DNA of 64,000 nucleotides, taken from positions 659,221 through 723,220 of the forward strand of contig RDEW01000013.1 of the NCBI GenBank assembly GCA_011109175.1, given 5' to 3'. Within the stretch, counting starts at the first letter, position 1. Every line of letters starts with the position of its first letter. This DNA is from Dicyema japonicum. Taxonomy: Eukaryota; Dicyemida; Rhombozoa; Dicyemidae. Shown here piece after piece: positions 11,580 to 21,763 of this stretch. A program made the translations under genes and the position numbers. The notes under the pieces were generated by a model. The model worked only from the letters and a program-made list of their open reading frames with translations, was not told where the DNA came from and made no database searches.

Positions 11580-11962
11580 TTGGAGAAATACCATATTTAC
11601 TGGGAGGTGCACGGAATGAGCTGTTGTTATTTCAAAAAAAGATCAAGCCATCTTGTATTCGAGTTTCGAGGGTTGTTAAAAAGTTGCGTAATTAGAGAAT
11701 GCGGTATGGTCTCATATACTTATATGGTCTCATATAGCGGAATCCTTTCGGGGAAAGAAGGTGGTTTATCTTCGCATGACCCATTAATAAGTTGGTCTGG
11801 TCACGGAAGGATAAGACACAATTTTTACTTGAGAGACAATTTGAGGGGCATCTGTCTGAAATTTATCTTCTTAGGGTTTTCCAAAAACATGTGATCTAGT
11901 TAAAGAATTTAGATAGAAATAAAGTCATTCTATTCATTGGTCTTGGATTTTAAGATTGGCCG
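11580..11962 (+). other. Unassigned sequence with an unrecognised 104-codon frame
   Basis: An open plus-strand frame at 11580-11894 has no recognisable motif. It lies between transposon remnants and may be chance. Confidence 0.3.
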
Positions 11963-12225
11963 TCAATCAGAAAGATAATCGATTCTACCTTCACCAGAGT
12001 TCATTGATTTGATCCTCCTGAGTTGTTTGAGAAGGTTAATAATTTCAGGAGGGAAGTGGAAGCCTCGATTAGCGATAAAATCACGTGGAATTAATTTTTT
12101 GTCTGCAGCAATTAGACAGTTTGTGAAAAACTCAACAGCATCATCAAAAGAGCGGAAAGAAGCAAAAGCAAAGTCTTTGAGTACGCGTCTGTCTCGTTTC
12201 TGTAACAATCCAACTTTCCACGTTT
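11963..12225 (-). mobile_element. LINE fragment (between endonuclease and RT)
   Basis: The minus strand reads FFTNCLIAADKKLIPRDF...FPPEIINLLKQLRRIKS, typical of the linker before the RT of APE-type LINEs. Confidence 0.5.
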
Positions 12226-12271
12226 ATAGTTGATATACGTCTTTTTGATTATCATCTTGGTAGTTTGATGG

Positions 12272-12670
12272 TTGAAGGTAAATAAATCGGAGTTGAAAAA
12301 TATCAGATTGAATTTTGAAAACGCAGAAGACCTTGACTATTTAAGAGAGAAAAAACAAGAAACAAGGCTAGTTGTCAAGCCCGAGGGGATGGTCAGGGAT
12401 ATTGCTATCTCGAGGAAGTCCCGCCGGAGTTACATAAGGTATACCATGACTGGGGAACGATTAGTGTTCTCCACAGTAACGATGTGGACGTATTTTTTGA
12501 CGATCTCAATAATATTCTGAGACATAGGTTTTTTAATACTTTCATCTTGCTCTGTGCCGATAGTGATAGAAAGACAATCAATGCAGCGAAGACTTACTCG
12601 ATACTCGGTAGAACAAATTTTTTATTTGAAGCTCAAATGATGGGCGAGAAGATAATGGGGAATGTGTAAA
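12272..12670 (+). mobile_element. LINE endonuclease-domain fragment
   Basis: Plus-strand frames give VDVFFDDLNNILRHRFFNTF then ILLCADSDRKT and YSILGRTNF. They resemble the F-x-DLN-x-IL...GDFN-x-K...LG segment of APE-like endonucleases, with the GDFN motif degraded to ADSD. The upstream frame 12272-12520 is unrecognised. Confidence 0.4.
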
Positions 12671-12704
12671 AGTCTAAATAATTCCAATTTTTGGATCCTT
12701 GAGG

Positions 12705-12965
12705 TTACCAAGTCCACGTGATGTATGAATAAATAAAGGGAATCCATTCTGGCTCCCAGGGTAGAAAGGATCTAGTTTTTCCAACACCAGTGACAAAGAA
12801 CTGATGAATAACGGCCAGTGATTTCTTCCATATTAACGGAATCTTATTCTCGTGTATTGAGAGATTGAAAATTTGTGTTATTGCCAGCGTCGTGGAACAA
12901 CTCAGGTACTTAAGTTCGAGAACGGAGATATCGTCTGAACCGCTAGATGACGAGTTATTCATTTT
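12705..12965 (-). mobile_element. LINE RT N-terminal fragment
   Basis: The minus strand reads SSSSGSDDISVLELKYL...IFNLSIHENKIPLIWKKS, the region before RT motif 1 in jockey-like LINEs. Its order relative to 11963-12225 is reversed, so they are separate pieces. Confidence 0.5.
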
Positions 12966-13012
12966 CCTAAAGACATTTTTATTAAATAAAAATTTTATTT
13001 ATTATTATAAAT

Positions 13013-13090
13013 CAGTGGTTCCCCAACCTTAAGGTGCTCGCGAAACCCTTTTGGGCTAATTTTGTGTGCGGAACAATTTCATAATTGTAA
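13013..13090 (+). repeat. hAT-like terminal sequence
   Basis: CAGTGGTTCCCCAACCTTAA with GCGAAACCC shortly after resembles hAT terminal inverted repeats. The other end was not found. Confidence 0.4.
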
Positions 13091-13226
13091 TAACCAAAAA
13101 CAATTTTAATGTGAACAGAGGTAATTTTTATCATAGCATAGTTGTGTGACATTATGAGTTATTGTTGACAACTTATCCTCATATCAGAAAAGCATTGAGT
13201 TTATATATTTTGTTTTTGTAGATGTA

Positions 13227-13935
13227 CAGTGCTTAGTATATAACTCATGAGTTTGGAAAAGGTTAGCTTACTGAAATCTCAATTTTAGGAAAAATCATGT
13301 TCTGGGGGTGTTTCTCTTATTACGGTGTGGGCCATTTGGTAGCCATTGAGGGTAATATGAATACTGCAAGATACATAAACATTCTTACAAATCATCTCCC
13401 TCAGTCTGCTGAAAAAGGGGTCTATGAGACTACGTTTTTCAGCAGGATAACGCACCAAGCCACACAGCGAGGATCATAAAAGAGGTTTTAATGAAAAACA
13501 AATTAAACAAATCAAGCGGTCCCCTCAGTTTCCGGATTTAAACCCCATCGAGAATTTGTGGAGTCACGTAAAATGAGAAACGTGCAATAGCAATTATGGG
13601 ACCATAAATGACTTGAAGATGGAGGTTTAAGAGTTTGGGAGGAAATCCCACAAAGTTTAACAGAGAAGCTCATTAATTCAATTAAAAAAGCTTTTGGCAC
13701 GTATATTTCGCACATGGTGGACACACAAAATGTAAAAAATTCAAATGTACGATTTTCATTGATCAGTAAAAATAAAAAATTTCCTGTTTGTTCAGTAATT
13801 AGGAATTTAATGATAATAAAAAACTCATTGAAGCTCTATATATAAGATAAAAGTCGGAATTAATTAAAAAATGAAACTATTTCCCTTAAAAAAATTGAGA
13901 ACTTAAATGCACAATTTTCTATGCTATAAACACTG
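13227..13935 (+). mobile_element. Tc1-like transposon, internally deleted, with ends
   Basis: The ends CAGTGCTTAGT (13227) and, inverted, CAGTGTTTATA (ending 13935) are each flanked by TA, as expected for Tc1/mariner. Inside, plus-strand frames give MFWGCFSYYGVGHLVAIEGN, then QQDNAPSHTARI and a PDLNPIENLWSHVK-like segment in different frames, the DDE core of Tc1 transposases. At 709 bp it lacks the N-terminal half and is inactive. Confidence 0.8.
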
Positions 13936-14061
13936 TACAAATTGAAAACCCCATTCGCATAAGTAATTCGTTGGAAGAGGCAATAGTTTATGTATCCTTT
14001 TCTGAGATATCAAGATATTTTGAAATGTATGCTCTCTAAAAATTAAAAAAGGGATTTATTT
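13936..14061. other. AT-rich sequence with a short direct repeat
   Basis: TAATTCGTTGGAAGAGGCAA at about 13966 recurs, diverged, at about 14379. No gene seen. Confidence 0.4.
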
Positions 14062-14280
14062 TTATATATCTGATTTGACGTTGATTTTGATGTCAATAAG
14101 ATGTTCATTTTCAGTTGATGTTAGATTTGCTGGTAACTTTGAATGGATTTTGAACTCAAATTTATCCGGACAATATTTCGCAATATTATCACCCAAAATT
14201 ACAAAATGATCTTTGATGTCATTAAGAACTGTATCCTCCAATGCGCATTTTGATTCATCGAGATACTCTTGCAAAACGGC
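14062..14280 (-). mobile_element. hAT (ZBED-type) transposase fragment
   Basis: The minus strand reads LNDIKDHFVILGDNIAKYCP and FEFKIHSKLPANL, which matches the mid-to-late part of ZBED5-like hAT transposases. The element at 57363-58496 has the related INEHLIILENKMDAYFPDLE. Confidence 0.55.
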
Positions 14281-14402
14281 AAAGCTGCAATTTATTTTTA
14301 TTTACGGATGACCAACAAAATTGAACTTTCCGTTTTAAGGCCATTACTTTGTCGTTCAATATAAACAGTTTGATATTTAATTCGTTGGAAAAGGTAATAG
14401 TA

Positions 14403-14475
14403 CGATCAGGAGACCCTCATGAGCGCTGCTGGTTACTGAGCGAATCTGGCTCGCTATCCTGAGAGGGATAGCCAC
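14403..14475 (+). repeat. Short GC-rich repeat shared with 49115
   Basis: GCTGCTGGTTACTGAGCG followed by TCGCTATCCTGAGAGGGA matches, with changes, 49122-49190. The end can fold into a small stem. Confidence 0.5.
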
Positions 14476-14807
14476 GCAGTCAGAGAAGCCGCTATATGTA
14501 ACCAAAGATTGTTTTCCAAATTTTTGTAAATTGGAAAATTTAGATTCTTAAGAAACACAACAAGCTCGTAATTCAAACAAACGTTGCTGTACCCTTCCAC
14601 GTGACAACCATCTTACTTCTGTATGTCAATCCTCCACAAAAGAACTGGATCCCATTTCACTCATCAATTTGAATGGCAAAAACCATTAGAATCATTGAAA
14701 CCGAAAGTTTCTGAATTCGCCTTGAATAGTATTAATTGACAAAAAAACAAGATCCACTTTCATTTGTTCGCCATAAATACACTCGATGATTTTTTTTGAA
14801 CATGGCT
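14476..14807. other. Degraded hAT or unassigned sequence
   Basis: No open frame of note. It lies between two hAT fragments in the same orientation and is probably decayed transposase. Confidence 0.35.
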
Positions 14808-15000
14808 TTATAAGATTTTTGCATGTGCCTCTCCACAGCGTGCTACAAGATAACTCGCCTGTTTAATTAAAATAATTATATACTTCATAAGATGCTCTGG
14901 TCGATTTTGGACATTTCCAACTTGCACTTGGAGATGCATTAATTTGTTTTGAAAAAGGGAAATATCTTTATATTTTAAATATGGATGCTTCATCAATAAA
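14808..15000 (-). mobile_element. hAT (ZBED-type) transposase N-terminal fragment
   Basis: The minus strand reads KHPYLKYKDISLFQNKLMHL...IKQASYLVARCGEAH, matching the stretch after the BED finger in ZBED5-like proteins (KHPEYKDKP...ASY-x-VA). Confidence 0.55.
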
Positions 15001-15149
15001 TTTATAGATAGTAGGCAGGAGCAAGGGATGTGTTAGGCATTATATGATGGCATATTACACATTCTGTCGTATGAAGTAAATAGATCCGTTCTGAGAAAAC
15101 CCACATGAGAGGTAGCCTTCATCATATTTTCTTTTCTAAAATTTTTTAA

Positions 15150-15242
15150 AGCACTACCGCGTTGCCATAAGCACGTAAGATGCCTAGGGTTTCGCTCGTG
15201 CAGAACATACACTTTATTTCAGTAAAAAACAGTTACCTTGCG
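15150..15242 (-). repeat. SINE 3' tail fragment
   Basis: Matches the 3' part of the tRNA-headed SINE at 57187-57362 (CCTAGGGTTTCGCTCGTGCA on the plus strand). Head not present. Confidence 0.65.
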
Positions 15243-15560
15243 ACCCAGAATTGGGGAAATCTTTCCCAATTTTGAGGTTTTCCCCCAAAAAGAGGGTTTT
15301 TTTTAAATGTTCCAGAAATTGTTCGCTGCAGTCCTCTTTATCACTACTATTATCATCCCAGATGCTCTCCAAAATCGCAATTTCCACAATATCCGAATCA
15401 ATCAGACTTTCTCCGGTGTCCTCTTTCTTCCGACAGTCATATTCCAAAGCTTTTTCAAAGCAATGTCGTATTGAAGTTTCTGCAATCTCGCCCCATGCCA
15501 ATTTCGAACATGAAATAGCATCCAATTTTGTGATTCCCTTTATTGATTCATCTATTTGAA
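15243..15560 (-). mobile_element. pogo/Tigger transposase C-terminal fragment
   Basis: The minus strand reads GITKLDAISCSKLAWGEIAE then TSIRHCFEKALEY, matching the LDAI...AW-x(4)-TIRNCF-x-KA end of Tigger/CENP-B-type transposases. An acidic tail follows. Confidence 0.6.
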
Positions 15561-15714
15561 AAATTCAGAATGCCCTTTCAATGAAAAAGACTGACATCTC
15601 ATTCTTTAACTCGAAATCTCTCGTTTATGCTTTACCCTTTGACAGCCATCACTAAACGACATTTGACTGGATCTACAATACAAGTAAAAACTAAATAATA
15701 CTTTGTTGTTTTTT

Positions 15715-15945
15715 TCAAATGCACAAAATAATCCACAGATTTTTTGAATAGTAACGATGCTTGGAAGTAAAATGTCTATTTAGTTTGCTAGGAACCATAT
15801 CATCATTATCCAAAACTTCCATGCAAATTAAGCATTGAGGTAGTTTTCTTTTATCATCGCATGTAGATCCAAATGACAAATAAGAATTTTTATATGAACG
15901 ACGAACTGATTTACCCATTATAATGATAATAACACCAGAGACCAC
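15715..15945 (-). mobile_element. hAT transposase BED-finger fragment
   Basis: The minus strand begins MGKSVRRSYKNSYLSFGSTC and has LPQCLICMEVL...PSKLNRHFTSKH, a BED finger (C-x2-C...H-x4-H). The same start, MGKSVRRFYKDSYLSF, occurs at 57727 in a hAT element with ends. In both copies a TTAGTTAGTTT-type repeat lies just upstream of the ATG. Confidence 0.7.
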
Positions 15946-16010
15946 GGATACAAAAACTAACTAATCACGTGTTCCCAGGACGCACTAGCAGGACACAGTT
16001 TGACAATCTC
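15930..16010 (-). repeat. TTAGTTAGTTT-type repeat, 3' part
   Basis: The reverse complement reads CACGTGATTAGTTAGTTTTT and CCGTGGTCTCTGGTGTTA, the shared 3' tail. The copy at base 1 corresponds to it. Confidence 0.65.
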
Positions 16011-17870
16011 TGCTATAAGTTTTCCATCATACTTAAAGTTTTTGATATTGATGGTTCACATAGACATTGTCTATAATTTTTTTGCCAACAGTCAGAAATA
16101 ATTTCAGCATTACTCCGTGCATCTGAGATTCTTGTTACCACTGATCACAAGAAATAGATTCTCCTGAAGATTCTTTGAATTCTAATTCATGCCTCTGTTT
16201 GAATTTTGAATTTTAGTTCATGCCTCTGCTTGAATTTCTCTAATTTGAAGTTTTAAAATTGTTTCAGCCCATTCTCGAAAAAACTGTTAGTGAAATTTTT
16301 TTAAAGAGTTTCAGAAACTGGAGCATTCTGCTTTTCATCAGAAACATTCATCCCGTGTTTGTGTTCAATCAGCATGCTTTCTAGAGTCCTTTTAAATACA
16401 ACTGACTGGAATTAAGTTCTCGTTGCTCCTTCAACAGATAGCTTATCCATATAGTTTTTGAAGCATTTCGAGACAACTCCATCCCAAGTCATAACTAGTG
16501 GGATAATCTACCTGAAAATCGTAGAGAAGCGATAGCTCATTTTCGAGGGAGTCGATCTTGCGACATTTTTCTACTACCCCCTGTTTTAGGAGATCCTAAG
16601 ATGTAATTGTTGAACTGTACTTTTATTTCGGTCAGAATCGACGTATCGACTCTTATCTCAACATTCTGTGTTGATAGAATCGACTGAACTGAATGCCCCT
16701 TCAACTTTTCAGTCCCTTTGATTCCATATACTCTGCATAGATGGAGAAGTAAGCACTTTACAACTTTGTTGTGTCTTCGGACGTAATCACTATTTAACGT
16801 TATACCACACTGAGTGGCCAAGTGATCAACAGTCTTCTTGTTTTTTTGCAATGGCTAGATAATGTCCCCGACGTAGAAAGGAACACATTCCTGTCTAGCA
16901 AGAGGCAATACATTGCTTCACTTCTTGGACCGATATTTCCTTTTGACAACCACCCACTGTACGTTTTTACATCAACGTTAGGTTCTTCCGTGCATCTAAA
17001 GAACACAGAATGTATTTTTACAATTAATTTTATCAAACAAATATTGAGTCTGGGTGGTCTTGAGGGACTGAATATCCATGTTGTCCTTGTCGGCAATTCC
17101 ATGTTTAGAGACAAGAAATCCTGCGATTGTAGCCAATGCCATTTCCTTGATTTAATTACTCGCAGAATCCCCGACCTCCGCAAACATATGTCCGACTGCC
17201 TTTACAGATTTGTGTAAACCGGAAAAGCATCAGTTCACTTTTGAAAGTGACCGAAGTAAGTCCTCTCCCGAAGTCTTCCAGTTTAAATATAACCTCTCTA
17301 TTTTCAGGTTTGAGGTGTAACCTGAGGGTCGTAAGCAGTTGCCGTATTTGAAGGTCAATAGATGTCGTATTCATTTATTGCATGAAACAAGTTCGTAAAA
17401 TTTAACTTGGTTTTTGAAAGCATGGTTATCTTCGTAACATTTTCAAAAATGGACTCTATAACTTTATTCTTGAGAACATTACTTCCTCCATCTTCAAAAA
17501 CATCCAAATATCGATATCCATTAACTCCGTCCAAAGTCTCACCGCATGATAACGATTTAACATTTGAAGCTGACTTTTTCGAATTCATTTCCAAACCCGC
17601 AACATGAAAGAACTCGCGAAGAACTTCCATCACTTTAATAACAGTATCTTAGATCGTCAATAAAAAACTCTGAAATCTATATTTTTACCATTTTGCTCCT
17701 CAATACAATCGACTACATCATACTTACCCCCTTTTATTTTTTGACCATCTATTTCTGCTGACACAGACTTGAACTCTTAGAATGTTTCTCATTGAACTGA
17801 TTAGGGATAAAGCTCCATTCACCCTTAGGGATCCTCCAAATCTCTGTTCCCCAGCATAAACTATCTCAGA
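16010..17870 (-). mobile_element. LINE-A non-LTR retrotransposon remnant, duplicate copy
   Basis: Counterpart of 61-1905 with the same segment order, frames and lesions, differing by point changes and single-base indels. It shares the RT motif GLEMNSKKSA, the IDLQIRQLLTTLRLHLKP block and the HLATQC/RRHNKVVKC finger. A 131-codon plus-strand frame at 16822-17217 is the antisense shadow of this element. Confidence 0.75.
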
Positions 17871-17899
17871 CTTAAAATTATCATAATATTCATTAAAAG

Positions 17900-18080
17900 T
17901 TTCTGAAAAAAGATCTGTAGATCTGAAGGTCGTGGGTTCGAATCCAAAAAATGGAGTTTCCAGCGAAGGTCAATTGTCGCCAAACAGATTTCACCCGTGA
18001 GGCAACGAGTCTTTCTGGCACGACACGGTTGCTGAAAATTTTTCCTACATTCTCCTGACCAAATCCACTGTGAAGGTTAC
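17900..18080 (+). repeat. tRNA-like B-box sequence, possible SINE, duplicate copy
   Basis: Same sequence as 1955-2150, with GGGTTCGAATCC at about 17934-17945. Internal indels distinguish it from copy 1. Confidence 0.4.
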
Positions 18081-18083
18081 ATT

Positions 18084-18279
18084 ATGAAAACTCTTCTGCC
18101 GAAGAATGAAGTGATGTCCGCGACGGTAGGACGTGTGATGAAAATGGAAGTTGCGAACCAACTACTCCACTTCTCTTACGAAGTGGAAGCAAGTAATGGA
18201 ATATTGGAGGATGGATTTGGTAGACACAAGCACATGCTGTCTCTTGGGTTCCTTCCTTAGATTAATTAGTCATAACTAG
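18084..18279 (+). CDS. Unidentified small protein, two exons (57 aa)
   Basis: I do not recognise this protein. From ATG 18084 the frame reads MKTLLPKNEVMSATVGRVMK and continues open with a coding-like composition. A 22-nt GT...TTAG interval at 18239-18260 fits the intron class of the other genes here. Removing it gives a 57-residue protein ending LLISHN and a stop at 18277-18279; without splicing a stop also follows soon after. The sequence just downstream is rich in stops. It could be the first part of a longer gene continuing into 18480-18860, but no junction linking them was found. It precedes the PSMB2-like gene on the same strand. Support is composition plus a plausible intron only. Confidence 0.3.
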
Positions 18280-18479
18280 GCCAATTTTTTATTTGCATAT
18301 CATAAAGATATTTCGTCAATCGAAAAAACCAACGTGAGCGAGTCCCAAGTTAGAGAAGTATAATTGGCTGTAAGCTAGCGAACTGCATTGATGGAATTAT
18401 ATAAACGTTTTTCATAGCTTTATAATTAAAAGATAACTAATCGAATATTTCAAAAAACCATCGGTTGTTATTTCTACAA

Positions 18480-18860
18480 CAATGTTAATTTTTGGGATAT
18501 TGAAGGACTAAATACTCCACTTGTGAAGTACCATTTGTTCTTGGTTTGATTGCAGTGCCGACTACAAAGTCCGAATCCAATCAGGAATATAAGTGTATGA
18601 TCACGACTTTTCTTAGGACAAATAGCAAGGAATGGATGAGTAGTCGACCTAAGATCAAATCTGTTCAAGAAGTTATACAATATTTTTTATTTAATACCGA
18701 TAAATTGAAAAAGAAATACAGAGTAAACAACTATTAAATGTGTCCATTTCCCACTAGAGACTAGTCCATACTCGAAAGTCAATCCAGACTCAGTTCTTGT
18801 GAAAACCTTTTCAAGGAATGGAGAGAGACAATGGTAAGATGTCAATCTGACAACAGCTGA
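18480..18860 (+). CDS. Unidentified gene fragment, probable short exons
   Basis: Coding-like stretches appear in alternating frames: FWDIEGLNTPLV, then MITTFLRTNSKEWMSSRPKI with VQEVIQYFLFNTDKLKKKYR, then SPYSKVNPDSVLVKTFSRNG. They join in one frame if GT-AG intervals at 18528-18555 (28 nt), 18569-18593 (25 nt), 18723-18759 (37 nt) and 18834-18856 (23 nt) are removed, ending at a stop at 18858-18860. The last has a GTAAG donor. The N-terminus is unresolved and no family was recognised. The 28- and 37-nt intervals are longer than usual for this window, so the model is tentative. The PSMB2-like ATG follows 137 bp downstream. Confidence 0.3.
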
Positions 18861-18996
18861 GGCAATTGAAGCATATGACACCGATTGAATAAAATAGAGT
18901 TAAAATTAAAAGGCCATTTATTTTTGTGATTATTTTTTTTTCAATTTTTTTGGGAAATCCAAATAAATATAAAATAGTTAAATAATAAATTACACA

Positions 18997-19662
18997 ATGA
19001 CAACAAACTCTATAATTGCATTTAAATACTCCGATTGTGCAATAATTGCCTCTGATTCTATTGAAGATAATGATATTCCTGAATGTAAGACAACCATAAT
19101 ATTAAGACGGTGATAATATTTGTTACAGAATATTTCAAATCACATTATCTCTTGGGATTGGAATTGTCGGAGTAGAACATGAAATTATAGACATATACAA
19201 CAGATCCATATATTATGCAAAGTGAGTGCTGTGCTAATAAATAGTCAACATACTATTAAACATGGAACTGATATATCACTACGGAATTTTGTATCAAAAA
19301 TTCAACCTTATATACGAAATCAAAAATATCACATGGTTTTATCAATTTATATTTTAGGAACTAATAATTCTCGGTCCTGAATCTGATTCTATTAATTTAG
19401 TGAAATTAGACAGTGAGGCCAATTTGCATACAAAAAATTTATTTTGTATCGGATCCAATTCAAACTTGTTGGAGAGGGATTTAAATATAGCGTAAATATT
19501 CACTATTTATTTAGTCTTTTTACTTATTTACCGAAAAGTACAAAAAACGCTGTTCAGATAGCTTTTAATTTTTTATTCAGTGTAGCGTCTTTGAAGCAAA
19601 CATTTGTTTACACAAAAAGTAAATTTTATATTTATTTAAGTGTGGATTCTCAATCCGGTTAA
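18997..19662 (+). CDS. PSMB2: Proteasome subunit beta type-2-like (beta-4), five exons, 191 aa
   Basis: This would be a structural, non-catalytic beta subunit of the 20S proteasome. Joined exons are 18997-19084, 19107-19221, 19245-19335, 19358-19491 and 19515-19662. The GT-AG introns are 22, 23, 22 and 23 nt. The protein begins MTTNSIIAFKYSDCAIIASD, matching the family start with its DYVLVASD-like strand. It then has GIGIVGVEHE, KYHMELIILGPESD (human PSMB2 has YHVNLLLAG at this point) and NLFCIGSNSNLL. Length is 191 against 201 in human. As in PSMB2 there is no processed N-terminal catalytic threonine. Intron 2 has a GTGAGT donor and a CTAAT branch-like motif. PSMB2 is the best family match by spacing; PSMB3 or PSMB4 is less likely. 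Confidence 0.8.
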
Positions 19663-19924
19663 AAAAGTAGGAGAGTTCATTACTCAATTTGGAAATAAGA
19701 TTTTGAGATGATATTTATTTTTTGTTTGTTAAAATTGGGGTAATATTTATTTTATGCTACCACTTGGCTCATATATAAATGTTTTACATTAATGCTTCAT
19801 GCATTACTCGCAATCTATTCTTAGATAATCTATTACACCATAATTTTAATTGAATTTATAAAATATTTAAAAAAAAATTAATTTATAAAATATTTAAAAC
19901 AAAATGTCTTTAATACTCAGATCT

Positions 19925-20130
19925 GAGTACATAAAAATCTGCCTCTTGAAGATTTAATACGAGTGAACCATGGAACTCGCCGTCGTGACTGCGAAGGTCC
20001 AGTCACTCGACCGATACGTGCTTGTGTGGGGTCGAGCGAGGGGCATCGGGCCAAGATGAGGTCCCTGCTAGAGCGTGCTGGGAGCACGTGATTAGTTAGT
20101 TTGTGTGACCGTGGTCTCTAGTGTTATTAT
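19925..20130 (+). repeat. TTAGTTAGTTT-type repeat, family 1, duplicate copy
   Basis: Counterpart of 3962-4165, differing by single bases and a shorter TAT run at its 3' end. Confidence 0.8.
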
Positions 20131-20134
20131 TATA

Positions 20135-20810
20135 AAAAGCTAATGATGCGAATTTATTCAAAACACCAAGTGAACATACCTTGTCCCTCTACAATATTGC
20201 CTTGATTACGTTAAACTGAAGGAATTTGAATCTATTGACGTGCAAATTCGTCATATCTTATCGGAGTTCACTAACAAGGAAAGGGAGGGGGAATTTCCCA
20301 CAAAGGTGAGTGAATTTATATTTGAATGGAAGTAATGGAAATAAGGTTAAGAATTCATGGACCACGTTTCTACACGACGTGGATACAAGAGAATGGCTAA
20401 CAGTGATTGCATAAGGAGACATAATGAAGTGGTAGGATGGATACTTCTGGATTTGTGTGACAGCAATAAATCATGCACTTTGTGTACTGTCAATGGTTTA
20501 AACCCAAGTGGACATTTCGTGAAAGTAGGTTCAACACAATGAACTCGATATTCTTGTACATGACGAAATGACAAATGAGATTGTAATCGTTGAAATACGA
20601 GTCATAAATTTGACTTATTGACTGGGGAGATAAAACTTGTGCAAAACTCCAGTATTGTTTTAACATGGGTAAGGTTTCCAGATCCTATAAAGCTTAAATG
20701 GGAGTTATGTAAATTGGTGTGATAATGAGGGGACATATTTGTTTTGTTGAAGAGGACACTTGAGAGTACTTTAGTTGAGTACATAAGGAAGAGAAGTCTA
20801 TAATGATAAT
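20135..20810 (+). mobile_element. LINE-A C-terminal remnant, duplicate copy
   Basis: Counterpart of 4180-4850. It keeps the IRRHNEVVGWILLDLC stretch in a longer open frame (20357-20542) but has the same other breaks. Confidence 0.6.
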
Positions 20811-20939
20811 CCATGTGCTAAAATTGGCAACCTGGTGGATGATGAGTGAATTCTTCGCTCCATTTACCTTAAAGTGTGTGTTAACGAAAATCATCCCATG
20901 TCATCCAAGTTGATTGCTGGTCGTTTAAACAACTTCTGA

Positions 20940-21460
20940 ATTGGTTAAAGTTTTTGAACAGAAATTTGGAAGACTTATTGAAAAATCATCTAATCAGTGA
21001 CGAAGGGTATCAAGGAATGCGTCAAGGAGTTAAAGAACAGGCAACACTTAGAGGGTTCTCGACAATCCTGGACTTGCTTACAGGATCGTAATATGAACAT
21101 AAAAAAATTGGGGAATCAATATGAAAACAGGAATACTGCAGTGAGACTTTAAGACCTCATATCTTTGTATTCGTGATGGATCATCTGACCAAAAAACACC
21201 AAAGTGGTTATTGATAGCCACGACCAAGGATCTCTTAGTTACACAGCGAACCACCTCTGTGACCTAAAATATTTTCTCGAATAAAGGAAATTAATATTTT
21301 TTTGTAGCCGCTTGACTCGAACAATAACACAAGTCTGCTACTAATGTGCATAACCTTGGGACAATCTTCCTTATTTACTACTGGAACATACTCTTCAAAA
21401 TGAAATACCGACATAAATTGACAATCACCACAGCAACTTAAAAATTTCGTCAATCAATAA
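20940..21460 (+). mobile_element. LINE-A reverse transcriptase core remnant, duplicate copy
   Basis: Counterpart of 4985-5500 with single-base differences that break the frame KECVKELKNRQHLEG further. Confidence 0.5.
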
Positions 21461-21639
21461 CGACAATTATGATGGTTTGATAAAAAAATAAAATTCTTTC
21501 AACCTTTAAGGCCCCTGGCTATTTGATAAATTATCGGTGGTTATCGTTCGAGGTCAATTCTCATAGATCTAAACGTACATTGGAGGAGAGTACAGGAATT
21601 TGATTCTGCCGGAAAATTTCATAATTGTTATTTTCCGCA

Positions 21640-21763
21640 ATAGATTTGGCTAAAGAAAAAGTAGAAAGATTTCTCCCAACTAGTGTGTTGTGCCAGAAGG
21701 ACTTGTCGGGTGGAATCTATTTAACCTCGTTGATTCTTCAATAGATAATTTATCCATTAAATT
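21640..21763 (-). mobile_element. LINE-A C-terminal snippet, duplicate copy
   Basis: Counterpart of 5680-5803, with the same NLMDKLSIEESTRL reading on the minus strand. Confidence 0.5.

Noticed and set aside
16822-17217. A 131-codon plus-strand gene
   Set aside because: Antisense of the LINE-A tail; no motif of its own and not preserved in copy 1.
19107-19130. A 19-nt intron (19110-19128) as the first PSMB2-like intron
   Set aside because: A 22-nt interval at 19085-19106 with a GTAAG donor also restores the frame and explains why the 1-base length difference in copy 1 does no harm.
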